NCBI GenBank assembly: GCA_019802505.1
Contig: JAFMOC010000002.1
Location: forward strand, 473,501-537,500
Direction: 5' to 3'
Source: Corydoras sp. C115
Taxonomy: Eukaryota > Chordata > Actinopteri > Siluriformes > Callichthyidae
DNA length: 64,000 nucleotides
Shown here: in pieces, positions 47,590 to 59,216 of the stretch
How the letters are laid out: each line of letters opens with the position of its first letter
Position numbering within the stretch: position 1 is the first letter of the stretch
Position numbers and translations under genes: made by a program
Notes under the pieces: generated by a model
Told to the model about the DNA's origin: nothing
Seen by the model: the letters and a program-made list of their open reading frames with translations, nothing else
The model's database searches: none

Positions 47590-48010
47590 AAAAGATTGTG
47601 GACAGTACTGCGGTAATACTGACTTAAATGGTTCTAATAAAAGGTAACATTAATGCTTCCTGCACATTACTGATGTTAATCCTAGCGAGTTTGTCTAATG
47701 AAGTTTAACAATTCAGTGCTAAACAAGATCGGGGTTTTAACTCCTAAATGCTATTTTGACTACATGGCCACAAATTCCCATAAAGACTTCAAATCCAGTG
47801 GAAACCAAACACTATTTTGTAAATGTCCAGTCCTATTTCCATGTGTATAAAATCGAAGTCCATAAAGACTTCGATTTTAAAGTTGAAGAGCTTGATTACA
47901 CCCTGGTTTGAACCCTATATACGTCGTTTATAGCATAAACTGAAACAAGAATATAGATTGTAAACCAGGTCATCTATACTGACTACAAAAAAACGCAAAA
48001 ATTGTATCAA
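47590..48010 (+). mobile_element. Tc1-type relic (family 2), weak
   Basis: It begins CCAAAAGATTGTGGACAG and contains ACATGGCCACAAATTCCCATAAAGAC and CCAGTCCTATTTCC-like pieces of the family, with repeats of GACTTCGATTTT. The similarity is patchy and the limits are approximate. No frame survives. Confidence 0.35.
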
Positions 48011-48109
48011 AATTTAAATGAGAATGCCTTTCCAGTACAGTGAAACGTATATACCTGTGGGGAATGGAATAAAAACCCATGTAGATGAAATGTCTTGTGT
48101 GTCCCATAA

Positions 48110-48565
48110 TGTACAGCCCCAGTCAAAAGATTGGACATGCCTCCTTCTTGCTCCATTTTGTATTTTCTGCAGTTACTATATAGACAGATGTTGTAGTTTT
48201 ACAATTACAGACTGTAGTACATTTTTTTGGTTAGTTCCCTGTCCTCTATTGGTCAGGAGCATCACAGAACAGGTATAATCCGGGTGGTGTCTTTTTTATT
48301 GTCAGTTCTGCAGTGACACTGATGCAGTGAGGGGGTTTTAGTGCAGCATTAGTTTTATTAAAACACCTCAGTGACACTGTTGGGATAGGAAAAATGCACC
48401 GACCACATATTACCTGCTCTGTGGTGCTACTATTGAGGTTCTGACTATTAGAAAACAAAGTAAAAGAGACTAACACAGTATGTACTGTAACACACAAACA
48501 GATGGACTACAGTCTGTAATTGTAGAACTACAAAGTTCAGCTTTACAGTGGAACCAATAATATGG
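48110..48565. repeat. Foldback repeat with both arms
   Basis: The left arm (48160-48350, ACAATTACAGACTGTAGTAC, GTCAGGAGCATCACAGAACA, CTGCAGTGACACTGATGC) is mirrored by the right arm (48370-48565, CATATTACCTGCTCTGTGG, AACAGATGGACTACAGTCTG, TAGAACTACAAAGTTCAGC). The centre is short (around 48350-48375). Confidence 0.65.
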
Positions 48566-50040
48566 TCAGTGGATGAATGTTCGGATGAAGTTCAAACTTT
48601 TGAATGGTACTGTGTATTTACAGTGTTTGGCAGTGGATTTTCAAAAGGCAGAATTTGTTCAGACTTAAACAGCACAATAACAGACTGCATCGTTTCTGCC
48701 CCCACAAATGATGATTATAACCAATACGGACACATAAATGTATCCTAGACATATATTTAAAAAAATAAAATAACTTTAAGTTCAAATCTTCAGTCATTGC
48801 TAAATTTATTTCAACAGCTCTAAAAGCATAACAGAGTTTACTTAGTTATAAATAATTCAAAGGTATGACCATTTCAGCTACATTGTATATTATTAATTTA
48901 TGACCAGTCAATTTTGACTAGACCGGGTTGTACCACACATTAAGTGATCCATTAGATTTGATGATGCACATGGAACTTCAAACCAAAACCACCAATTTCA
49001 TCCTGCAACTAACAAGCTTATTTCCTTTATCACAAATCATAAACATTGTTCTGCAAAGCTACAAAACCCATTTGATTAAAAAACACCTAAAATGACAAAT
49101 AATGAATGTAGATCAACAAATGTTTACAAATTATCACTGTGTTAGTGATTATCATTAAAAATTTCTCACAATCTAGGTACCAATTTAAATGACCTCCTAA
49201 ATAGGACAGATAGTAGTTGCGGCCTGATGCTCATCATATGTAAATATTTAAATAAATAATGTAATGTACCCCCTTGTTTCTACACTAATCTCGACATTTT
49301 TTATTTTTCGAATTACAACTGTGCTGCCCATTTTAAGCACTGTACCCCCTCATTGTGCACTTTATTAGACACATCAACATTATTCCTCCACTATGTACAT
49401 TTAAAATCAGAGACTATCTGTTGTTGCAATTTTTGTTAGTCAGCCTCTAATCCTTTATTAGTGCTCACAGGGTGCTGCCTGAAGATTGATGGTGGCTGGA
49501 CTTTATTGGAGGATTATTCTCAATTCAGTTTAAAGTCTGGAAAACTAATAGGCTATTTTTCAGGTAAAAACAATTTTGCACAATAAAGTCATTAGGGGTA
49601 AGATATGTCTATATGCATCTTCAGTTTACCTACCATATTGTATTTAGATTACAGGAGGAACCCTAAGTTCCTAAGGAAATCCTGTTCTGGAACAATAAGG
49701 GCATTCAAAATTCACTGTGCCCAAACCAAATTCTAATGTAAACATAGTCATGATTTCACCAAAAACCAATACAATATTTTGCTACATGTCTTATATATAT
49801 TTTATAATATATTTTATATTTCTATCAAGTCTATTTAACATGACAGAAGTCTTTTTCAAGTCTTCATAACTCCAAATATAATGAGGTACTTTTAAGTACA
49901 TCTTTGACTTCTGTTTTTAAATAAAACATCTAATGTAAACTGGACATAAGGCAAGTTAAGTTAAAAGACAACAGTAAAAGGTGCTATAAAGTCAAAAGCC
50001 TATTAGATTGATTTTCTTTTTCAAAAAGAAATTTACATGG

Positions 50041-53000
50041 CTAAACTGTGGGCATCTGCACAGCACACACTGTCTCGTAAAATCCACTTGTTGTTTTTGG
50101 ACTGCTGTTGACACAAAGATGCAACTTATTCACAACCAGCTTTCCAAAGTTCACATCTTTAGCCAGCTTAATAACCCCAACCTCTTCAAACATCCGTTCA
50201 ACCTCCACACCCTCGACTTTGGCCAGAGTGAGATGGTAGCTGGGGTGTCGTGAGTGCCGATGAAGCCAGCCTTTTTGTTTAAATGCCTCCTGTAGAGGAG
50301 CGTTCAGAGTCTGTATGTCTGACAGAGGCTGTGGAGGGACGTGGAGGACTTTCCCATTAAAGTGCTTCAGTTTGGGGGTAAAGAAGACAGATATTGGTGG
50401 TTTGTAGATATTATTAATCAAAGAGCGAAGAAGCTCACAAGCTGCAAAGACCTCAGCTGGGCTCTCAAGAACAAGCAAACATAGTGTAACATGTAAAGTT
50501 TCTGGTTTCACCCAGAAAGGCTCGGACTGGGGCAAGTGACTTAAGACTTTTTTTTGGACTCGCTGGTAGGCCTGCAGAGCAGCAGGTGAGTCCACACGAA
50601 AGCAGACAAAGTGGGTGGGTTTGCGGGGCTTGCGGCCTGGACACGGATCTTGAGGTACAGATGGCACTGGCTGCACCCTGGCACTTTCTTCTTCATCTCC
50701 TTCAACATTTTCCCAGCTGTCTTTCCATTCTTCTTGGATTTCAGTGTGTTCAACAGGAAGAGAAACAGCAAGCTCCTCCATCGTTTGTTCAATTCCTGCA
50801 TTTTCATTTTCCTGTAGCACAAATCTATCTGCAGGAAAGTTAATGGTGTCTTTAGCATCACCTCCAGCTTCTTTTTTTGCAACATCAATTAAGGTGTGGA
50901 CTGCAGAATCTTCATGCTTGATGTCCTCATTAGATTCATTCAATTCTTGCTCAGGTTCTGTATTTATAGCCATGTTTTCTGTAAATAAAGTAAGTTTAGA
51001 TTTTAGATGCATGGCAAAAACAATAATGCATTTGCACAGTGAAGTGACATGATCCTATCATATGAGATTAGTTATAAGCTTATAATGTGTGCAAACAGTA
51101 CAAATAGTTTAGCAAAAGCCTCATAGTGTGAGAGTAATGTACATCAGTATTACTAATAACCAGTGGGAGTCATAGTGTCACCTGGTGGGCTATAAGGGCA
51201 ATTGTACCTAAATAAAGCCCAAAACCCCTAAATTCGTTAACAACTGTTTATATATAACTGTTTATTATATCTTTCTTTTTGGCATGTTTTTCAAATATTG
51301 ATGATTTGCTGATAAGTGGACCTCGTAAACAATCTGAAGTGGGCCTTCATTTTAAAACCCCTGATGTACTGAAGAAATACAGAAACCATAACGAGGTTCA
51401 CCTTGTATTTGATCCACTTTATCAAACGGGGGCAACAAAGTTTGTCCAGTGGAACCAAACACATGGTCAGTGCGACTGTTTCGGTCCCAAACGCGCTGGC
51501 CTTTGAAGCTAAAGTACTGAATCCGATGACGAGGAATAGCCATTTCTTCAGAGTAGTCACAGTCACACACCTGAATAAAAGAGAAAACCTAAAGCTAAAC
51601 ATCAATGCAAACAAATGCAATCTTTGAGAGGTCACACTAATTTCTACTATCTTGGAGCACTAGTCTCCTATAATTTTAAATGTAAACATTAACTAGGCTC
51701 AAAACCAATCAAAATACATTTTAATTGAGTTGAAAAGCACCAGCTATACAAAGCAATTTTATAGGGCAAGTGTTAAAATAAAAGTTCAGTATCTGTAAAA
51801 ATTCCTTCAACAATATCAGACTCTTATTATGAACTTATCAGTGAAATTCCCTATCAACTGAGGCAATATTGCTTTTATTAACTCTCGATTGACCATTTTA
51901 AAAACACAGCAACATGTTCCATGTGAGTAAACATGAAGTCTGTACAAACTCTAAATATCATAATTACATCTTGTTGATATCCATAGGGGTAAGTACACAC
52001 ACCTCACATCAAGAATGTCCTGGTTTGGATTCCCAAGCAGCATGAACAAAGTTCCTTCTGTGTGGAACTTCTATGTCCTCTGTCTACAGTATGTGGGTTT
52101 CCTATCACAGTCCAAAAGCATGCAGGACATGCAACAATGTAAATAAATTACTGCACCTGAGTATCCCATGAGAAGTCAGAGAACGGGCGTTCCAGAACTC
52201 CCAGAAAGCGGTCCAGGTGGCCCACAATAAAATCTGCTGGGTCCACTGAAGAATCCCACAAGATCCTGGAGATAACATCATTAGCCGTGCGCATGCGAGG
52301 CTTTTTCTTTGAACCTTAAAGCCACAGAAACCCCAAAATATGAATGAGATTTTTTTAAGTGATGGCATCATGGTAACGAAACAGTGTTGATGATAAATTA
52401 CCATTTGTTTCTTCGGATTTGGTCTTTTCAGCTTTCTCTGACTTTCTTCTGACCTTATGATTTTTGCCTCCTTTTACTTCCATTTGTACATTTTGATTGC
52501 TAGGTGCATTACTAAGTGGTAACAAAAGAAGAAACTATAAAAGCAGGTACACCTTGTTTCCAATGTCTAACTTATATATAAAATGAAAAGGCTGGTAAGG
52601 GTATAAGCATCAATAAAAACACTGTCACTTGCTGAAGGATAAATTCTTAAAACAACAAAAGACCAGATTTACCACTTAATAACATATGCAATACCTTTAT
52701 TTAGCTAGTAAGCTACCAGCAAATTACAGACCTGTGAGACTGACGACATCTGTCTTCAAAATGACATTTTCCTATCAGGAAAAACTTGCAAACCTCTGGC
52801 ATCTCTGCATCCTGTTTATCTTCATCTTGTTTTAAAAAACAAGTGCATATTATTTCAGAATATGTTATTTAATTATGTTAAGAAAACACCCCTGCTTAAG
52901 AGGTACAGTCAAAAAGGGCTTTTCCCATGCTACTACCACAAAGCTGAAATTATTTAAAAACTATGCTTTTTCTGAAAATGGGAACCATCAATGATATGTT

Positions 53001-53256
53001 TGAAGTGCCTAGAACCTTTTAAAAATCCTAATAAAATATATTTTACTAGCTTATACACTGTATACATTTGCCTTACAATATTTCATAACCACGAAAAGGG
53101 GGAAATGTTAAACAAAGTCTTCTAGTTAATACACAAAGATTTATTTAAAAAGTTTTATAAGGAGATTTAAAACAAATAAAAATAAATACCAGTGCCCTGC
53201 TTTGTCAGGGTCTCTCTCTCCTCTCTTCCTGACTTTTCATTCTCAACAGCTTCCAT
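50041..53256 (-). CDS. leng9: LENG9-like protein: CCCH finger, MJ1316 domain, 2H phosphoesterase
   Basis: Exons are complement(join(50041..50978, 51402..51570, 52157..52314, 52402..52511, 52732..52825, 53190..53256)); every junction is GT/AG and in phase, giving 511 residues. From the N-terminus: a CCCH zinc finger (C35-x7-C43-x5-C49-x3-H53); a basic linker; an MJ1316/DUF504 domain at about 97-185 (TANDVISRILWD, DFIVGHLDRFLGVLERPF, IPRHRIQYFSFKGQRVWDR) split over two exons; an acidic linker; and an AKAP7/2'-5' RNA-ligase-like 2H phosphoesterase domain at about 321-511. Both 2H signatures are intact: H362-V-T (LHVTLCLL) and H448-L-T (YHLTLAKV). The architecture points to an RNA-end-processing or RNA-binding enzyme; MJ1316 has been proposed to recognise cyclic phosphate ends. 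The natural substrate is not known. The N-terminal ATG at 53254-53256 is the first in the exon and follows an acceptor by eight bases, so there is an untranslated upstream exon. Human LENG9 is in the same 19q13 region as TTYH1, which supports the name. Confidence 0.92.
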
Positions 53257-53605
53257 GTCTGACTCTGTCAATCGGAATAACCTTTACTTTTGACAACCTA
53301 TATTTTGAAGAAAAACACACACACACACACATAGCTATTTAAAAGCAATTGAAATTCAGACTCGTGTTAAATCGAACATGTTAAAAATATCAAGACACTT
53401 AATGAGGTAACAATTTACACTACAGCTTTATATGTGACACGTCGGTAGTTTACGTGACTACTATAAAAAGACAAACACTAATCTATGGACTATAAGGAGC
53501 TTTTACACCGTACATATCGTGTTTGTAAAGCGGGTTAAAATTGTTAAAAAGCCGGATCTCTTTAAATAATCCCAGTAATTAAAGAATTGGTGTTACAAAT
53601 CTCAC

Positions 53606-53720
53606 CGCAGTGAAAGAATTCACAATAAGGAAGTTGAAAGGCTTCCAGTTGACAGCCTCGTTGGATTACGTCATCATCGAAGTCATACTTTTTAGACGCC
53701 TTACTTAGGCGTATCGCTGA
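53606..53720 (-). promoter_or_regulatory. leng9: Probable leng9 untranslated first exon and promoter
   Basis: A strong - strand donor (CACTGCG|GTGAGA) lies at 53606 and pairs well with the acceptor (GATTGACAG) just before the leng9 start-codon exon. About 60 bases upstream is TTACGTCA, a CRE/ATF-like octamer near 53664-53671. The region is locally less AT-rich than its surroundings. The exon's upstream limit is not visible. Calling it the leng9 first exon is inference. Confidence 0.45.
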
Positions 53721-54639
53721 AACACACACACATTGAGCGAGGGATTACTTTCTAAAGTACATTTACAACATTTTTTTATTATACTGCTTTAATGAATTGC
53801 ACATTTTGTCCGAGATGCGATTTGCGTTTGCGATTGCTTGACGATATCAGAAATGCGTTTTACCCTCTCTTCTTACATAATATGTAGCCTCTCTGCCTTC
53901 TTTGTATTACATTAATTAAAATGTCATGCACTATTTTGTTTACGAATTTTATTAGTATGGTTTTAAAGATATTTACAATAAAATCATTACGTCTTATGCT
54001 AGGCAGACTGTTGATGACGTCATGCAGGGGTTCTTCTGGATCTTGTAGTTTGCCAAGTTTCAAACGCCTTTATTTACAATATTCATGAATAGCATTTAGT
54101 TTTTTGTTTTCTAAAAAATGCTAAATTAGGCCATGTAAAGGTATCCTGGTTTAATGTTTTAGATCGGCTGTATAGCCATAATGTCATTATCTTTGGGATT
54201 ATAAAAAAGAGCGTTTAGGGAAACATTAGATAAGTAAAGCAATATAGTGGGAAAAAAGTTTGTTTTTATGTATTTTAGTGTAATTAAATTGAATTGGGAT
54301 AGGGTAAAATCCTAATACAAATATTCATATTTAACAGTTTAACTGATAAAGGGTAGTTATTATCAGTTAATGATGAGTATGAAATGAGCATAGAACTAAA
54401 AGCATTGGTCTTTGCCAGCAAGAATGGTTCAAAGACAAGGACTGCATCCAAAATTGCAAATACTACAATATCCACTAAAATGTAAATACTTGATTTGTTC
54501 AATTAAGTACTGTTTAAGTTGTAAAGTAGCATAAATTTTAAGTAAGCAAATATGTAGTAACTATGCAAAATTAATTATGAATCCACCTTATTACAAATGT
54601 CAGATGAGGTATGTGTTTACACCACCACTTTGGAAGTTG

Positions 54640-55405
54640 TATCTTACCAATATTAAATTTAGTCATTTAGCAGACAATTTTGTCCAAAGCCAATTAAAAA
54701 TAAAAGAACAACACAAATCAGTAGTTAAAGAAAAAACAGCAATAATAAAATCCGAGGACAGAGTTGGGAAGATCATTCCACCATTTAGCAGTTGTAAACG
54801 ATAGAGTAAGAGTGAGGAGGTTGAATCATCAGGCGACACTCATCACTAGAGTGAAGTGAACGAAGTGGAGTGAAGATAAGAGGGGGCATATACAGAGATT
54901 GTTCTGTAGGCCAGAGTCAGTGACTTGCACTGAATGTAAGCAGCTACAGGGAGCCAGTGGAGAGAGATGTGTAGTTGAGTGACATGAGTTCGCTTGGGTT
55001 GGTTGAAGACAAGCTGGGCTGAAGAGATTTGAATCAATTGTAGAGGCCTGATTGTGCAAGCTGGGAGACTGGCAAGCAATGCATTTCAGTAATCAAGCCG
55101 GAATAGGATGGGGACTTGAAAAAACAACTGAGTAGCATGTTCAGTCAAGAAAGTTCTAATCTTCCTGATGTTTTACAGAATGAATGGAGCTAGAGACAAA
55201 TAAAGTGGAGTGTCATCAGCATAGCAGTGGTAAGAAAAACCATGTGCTTGAATGACGGTGACCAGTAATGTCATGTCCAATGAAAAGAGGAGGGGACCAA
55301 ATACAAAGCCCTGAGGAACTCCACTAAGTACCAATGTTTTACCAAACAGCTTGATCACATGATTTACCTTTGTTGAATCAGTGTGCTGCAGATACATACT
55401 TTAAA
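54640..55405 (-). mobile_element. LINE relic with recognisable reverse transcriptase block
   Basis: The - strand frame at 55173-55397 reads LSGVPQGFVFGPLLFSL and HGFSYHCYADDTPLYLS, the reverse transcriptase motif pair VPQG...GPLLF and YADD of a non-LTR element. Frames at 54829-55079 look like the C-terminal region of the same protein, and 54650-54740 is the 3' tail (TTTAGTCATTTAGCAGACAA). Frameshifts and stops are present. It lies between leng9 and flcn. Confidence 0.75.
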
Positions 55406-56124
55406 ATGGTGTCCGAATCAATAGGTCATTTAGGGAATTTTCAGCTATTGATTTAGGCCTACTGTTTAATTGGTCATACTACCTAGTTTTACAGCTTTTT
55501 CCTACTGTGAAGTAGGCAGTATGCAATTTCAGACACTTTTAATGTTCAAGAAAGTCCTACAATTAACTGTTTTACTTGTTACAGAAAGGTCTTCGTAAAG
55601 AAGACCTGTAAAACTCAAAAACTTACCAATGGAACACTCAGTATTGTTCTATAAAAAGAAAAATAGGACATGGTTTACAACTTCGTGTGGGAGAATTGTC
55701 AGATGGTTAAAAAGCAATGTTTTTCAAAGCAACATTATAAAGAATTTAATTAATTTGCCATTTACAGTTCATAAAATAAAGAAATCCATGTAGTTAGCGA
55801 AAACTGCTGGACCATTGTGCTCCCTGGTGGAATTGTTTAAGTTTTAAGCTATTCTGACAGAAGGCATATTTTGGAATTTTATTGTCATGTAACACAGTCT
55901 CCTGTTGCATTAAGACAAACAATTAAAACTGTATTGTGCAAAAAGGAAGCTGTATATTCATTTTTGTATGAGTCATTAAAAATGGATTAAAAGACAATGG
56001 AAATGTGTTCTGTAATCAGACAAGCCCATGTTTCAGCTCGTTTGGGGGGAAATGAATATTTCAAAGATGAAAAAGACCATCCAGACTGTTACTAACAAAA
56101 AAACAGCATATATGCGGCAGCAAT

Positions 56125-56231
56125 CTGCATCTACATTTACATTTAGTCATTTAGCAGATGTTTTTATCCTATGTGAGTGACAAATGAGAGAACAACACAA
56201 ATCAGTAGTTAAGGAAAAAACAGCTACTCTG

Positions 56232-56308
<77 letters not shown>

Positions 56309-56380
56309 TATTGTTATATATAGTTTTATTGATATAATCAAACCTGATCATTATCCAATCAGTTTTTTTCTTGATATCAA
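56125..56380 (-). mobile_element. LINE/SINE 3' end interrupted by a (TA)n expansion
   Basis: ACATTTAGTCATTTAGCAGA, then GAACAACACAAATCAGTAGT and AAGGAAAAAACAGCTACTCT, matches 54660-54750. After about 70 bp of TA repeat the element resumes with ATAATCAAACCTGATCATTA, parallel to 30905-30925. Confidence 0.55.
56234..56305. repeat. (TA)n microsatellite
   Basis: About 35 TA units inside a LINE-like repeat between leng9 and flcn. Confidence 0.95.
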
Positions 56381-56744
56381 GTACTTATGGAAAAGATGTG
56401 TGGAAGAGTCCACTGCATGTATGATCGGCGGATATGTGAAGGTATCATGGGTACAAAGGATTATATTGGTATACTGGAGAAACTGCATGTCTATTTCAAG
56501 ACACCTTCAGGCCGGAATCTGTACAAATGACATCAGTGTGGCTTAGTGGACATAAAGTGTGTGCATGCTTTGACTGTCCTGTCCAATCCTTTTTTGTCCC
56601 CTCTTAAAAATGTATGAATCATCATATAAGGAAGAATCAGATGATGGATGACTATGACAATAAACTGCTGAGTAGCTTAAGTCTTGTATTCAACAATAGC
56701 ATTCCATTTGCAACAATTAAAGTGATAAAGTGATCTATTTTGCC

Positions 56745-56985
56745 TACCATGCTTACACACAGAGTAATTTGTCCTCCACATTTAACCCATCCATGCAGTG
56801 AACACACACATATACACACACTGGTGAAGTAAGCACATGTGCCTGGAGCAGTGGGGAGCCATGTGCACAATGCCTGGGAAACAGTTGGTGTTAGGTGCCT
56901 TGCCCAAAGGCACTTCAGCCATAGTACTATATAGGACTGGAAATCAAACCGGGGACCTTCAGCAAACCCTTAAAACGTATAAATA
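56745..56985 (+). repeat. Interspersed fish repeat fragment
   Basis: TTTAACCCATCCATGCAGTG, CTGGAGCAGTGGGGAGCCAT, GTTAGGTGCCTTGCCCAAAG and AATCAAACCGGGGACCTTC form a conserved block that I recall from many fish genomes as a dispersed retroposon body. The family name is not certain. Confidence 0.5.
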
Positions 56986-57093
56986 TAAAGGTAATGTGAC
57001 CATAGTAACCATGCCTCTGAACAAACGTTTGTTAAATATACTGTAGCTGTACTTTCTAAATTTGTTATATTTTCTAAAATATGTGTCCTTTAG

Positions 57094-57687
57094 TGGAGGC
57101 TTAATGGTTAGCATGATCGCCTCTCAGAGCTAGGGATTCGTGGTTCGAATCCCAATCTGGGAGGAGTTTCCATGTTCTCCCCGTGTCCGTGTGGGTTTCC
57201 TCCGAGTTCTCCGGTTTCCTCCTACAGTCCAAAAACATGGATCAAGGTCAATTGTATTCTCCAAATTGCCCCATATAGAGTGTGTTTGTGTGCATGTCTG
57301 TGTGAGTGAGTATCCTCTATTGGGGTCGCGGGGGGGGGGGGGGGGTCCCATGGCCATCCAGGGGAGAACGTTTCGGGCGCTGGGCAGATACACCCAGGAC
57401 AGGGCGCCAATCTATCGCTGGGCACACACTCACTCACCCATACACACTCTATATGGGGCAATTTGGAGAACTCAATTGACTTGATCCATGTTTTTTGGTC
57501 TGTTGGAGGAAACCGGAGAACCCAGAGGAAACCCACGCAGACACGGGGAGAACATGGAAACTCCACCCAGATGGGGATTCGAACCGGGAATCCCTAGCGC
57601 TGAGAGGCGAACGTGCTAACCACCAAGCCACCGTGCCGCCCCCCCCCCGCGACCCTAATAGAGGATAAAGCGAAAGATGGATGGATG
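57094..57687. mobile_element. Chimeric or nested SINE: forward head, reverse full copy, forward tail
   Basis: 57094-57310 is a forward head and body; 57311-57640 is a complete copy in reverse orientation, ending GCCACCGTGCCGCC; 57641-57687 is a forward 3' end (GCGACCCTAATAGAGGATAA plus GATGG repeats). The whole composite is flanked by one exact 11-bp repeat GTGTCCTTTAG (57083-57093 and 57688-57698). About 100 bp of the forward copy's body are missing at the inner junction. Confidence 0.9.
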
Positions 57688-57929
57688 GTGTCCTTTAGTC
57701 TGTTAAATAAAGGTTTAGGTGAACTGATTCCTAAATTATTTTATATAATTGTTTATAAATTGGTGCAATTATAATAGGATTATTTAAAAGAATGATTGTT
57801 AATTCAACTTCTTATTATGAGGGATTATAGTCATCGTGAAAACTTTTTTTTATCACGCACGGGCGCGTGAAATACAATATAAGGATAGTATGTTACACTA
57901 GGTGGCGCTCCTTGCGTTTCCATTAAATC

Positions 57930-58463
57930 TCTTGCTGACGTCATCAGCTGTGCTTTTGTGATTGGTATATTCTCTTTGTAAAATAATCCATGTGCATTCT
58001 CTTGATCGCTTAACAGACAATACGTGAGTATTGTTTGAAAATATTGATAATAATGCTTTCCAAAAAGTCATGTAAACGTTCTGAAACATGCGATAACCGA
58101 AAAGGCTCTGTCATTAATCCACGGTCAGAACCCCGCCTCGCGGTGTCACGCGCGCGCCCAGTCAGACACAGCGCGTGACTCGTAGTCACGTGAACGCCGA
58201 GTAGTCGGGCGTGCAGAACGACTTTAGCTGTCGAATAGTAAACATTGAACCCGCATTTGTATTAATGGCGAGTCTGTGGATCGCCAGAACATCGAAAATA
58301 TATACGAATTATTCCCAGCGCCAGTGGTAATGATAAAACATTAACAGTTTGTAGTGTCTCGCTTCCTCGTGCTTTGGCGGTTTGAACCTGTGTTTGAAAT
58401 TCACTGAATCGCTTTGATGCTTCAGTTAGAGTCAGGCTGTCAACAACGACAACACTACAGAGG
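57930..58463 (+). promoter_or_regulatory. flcn: Probable flcn promoter and untranslated exon region
   Basis: This is the most CpG-rich stretch in the window, especially 58120-58215. It sits about 0.8-1.3 kb upstream of the flcn start-codon exon. It contains TGACGTCA (57936-57943), a full CRE, and GTCACGTGA (58185-58193), an E-box close to the CLEAR consensus. Two possible + strand donors follow: GCCAGTG|GTAATG ending at 58326 and CAGAGG|GTAAGA ending at 58463, the latter possibly a small exon beginning after TGCTTCAG near 58425. Either could splice to 59217. Which exons are used cannot be settled here. Confidence 0.5.
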
Positions 58464-59216
58464 GTAAGACAGATATATGAATGCAAGCTGGGTTAAATAT
58501 ATCTGTACTGTCATTCTGTTATTGTTACTGGTGTATGCGCTTTAACTAATTGACAATAGTGACGGTATAAGGTTCTAATTAGATATATTTATTAATGTTT
58601 TTCTTTAGACTAACAACCTATTGTTAGTTGTTACAGCAAAACTGTACTATATTGATATTATGGACTAATAATGTACACATCTCCGCCCACTTTAGCAGTC
58701 ATAACTTCTTGTTGTTCCGTTACAGCCTTCCATTTGCCTAGTCTAGTCCATTTATTTCCTACTGTATATTTTTAGGCCAATTTACTCCTTTAATTGTCAA
58801 GAAATGGCAAAAAATCAAGTAGCATTTGGGTAGAAGATGATTCTCAGCATTGCAGTAACTCTGAAGGGCTAGTGTGTCAATATACTGAGCTTTGTCTGCG
58901 GTGCAGTTATACCCTGCACTTATACTGTCCTCAAATTAAAGGCAAATGAAGCTTGCTTTAACTTCAGCATCAATGCATTCAGATGAAATGCACTGATGCA
59001 GCTTTAGACAAATAGGCTGGTTGTCATGCTGTTAGATCAACATCTTACTTGTCTTATACAGCTAGAATGTGTTCCCAGAAATGTTGCATTGTAGTTGTTG
59101 GAATAAGTTTAGAATACAAGTTCAGAATGATTGACACCCAAATAATTTACAACTGAAGTTTTGAAGTGATGTGTCAACTTCTAACACAGATTAATGTTTT
59201 TTTTGTATTTTCCTAG

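Larger units (their letters stand above)
39500..50040. other. ttyh1-leng9 intergenic region
   Basis: No host gene is recognised. It holds SINEs (39800, 43372, 44497), foldback repeats (40040, 48110), Tc1 relics (40340, 41292, 41895, 47590) and a LINE relic (43650). 44830-47580 and 48570-50040 are AT-rich unique-looking DNA; 46750-46930 is purine-rich (AGAGAG). The 3' UTR of leng9 must lie just below 50041. Confidence 0.6.
53720..57080. other. leng9-flcn intergenic region
   Basis: Between the divergent promoters. It contains a perfect CRE octamer at 54015-54022 beside a 67-codon - strand frame (53860-54063), a LINE relic (54640-55405), AT-rich DNA and further repeats. No confident gene. Confidence 0.55.

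Noticed and set aside
52020..52140. Possible SINE fragment in a leng9 intron
   Set aside because: Only scattered similarity (TGGGTTTCCTATCACAGTCC, then AAAAGCATGCAGGACATG); too weak to separate from chance.
58261..58486. 74-codon - strand frame in the flcn upstream region
   Set aside because: No recognisable similarity; it overlaps the CpG-rich promoter and candidate untranslated exons on the other strand.
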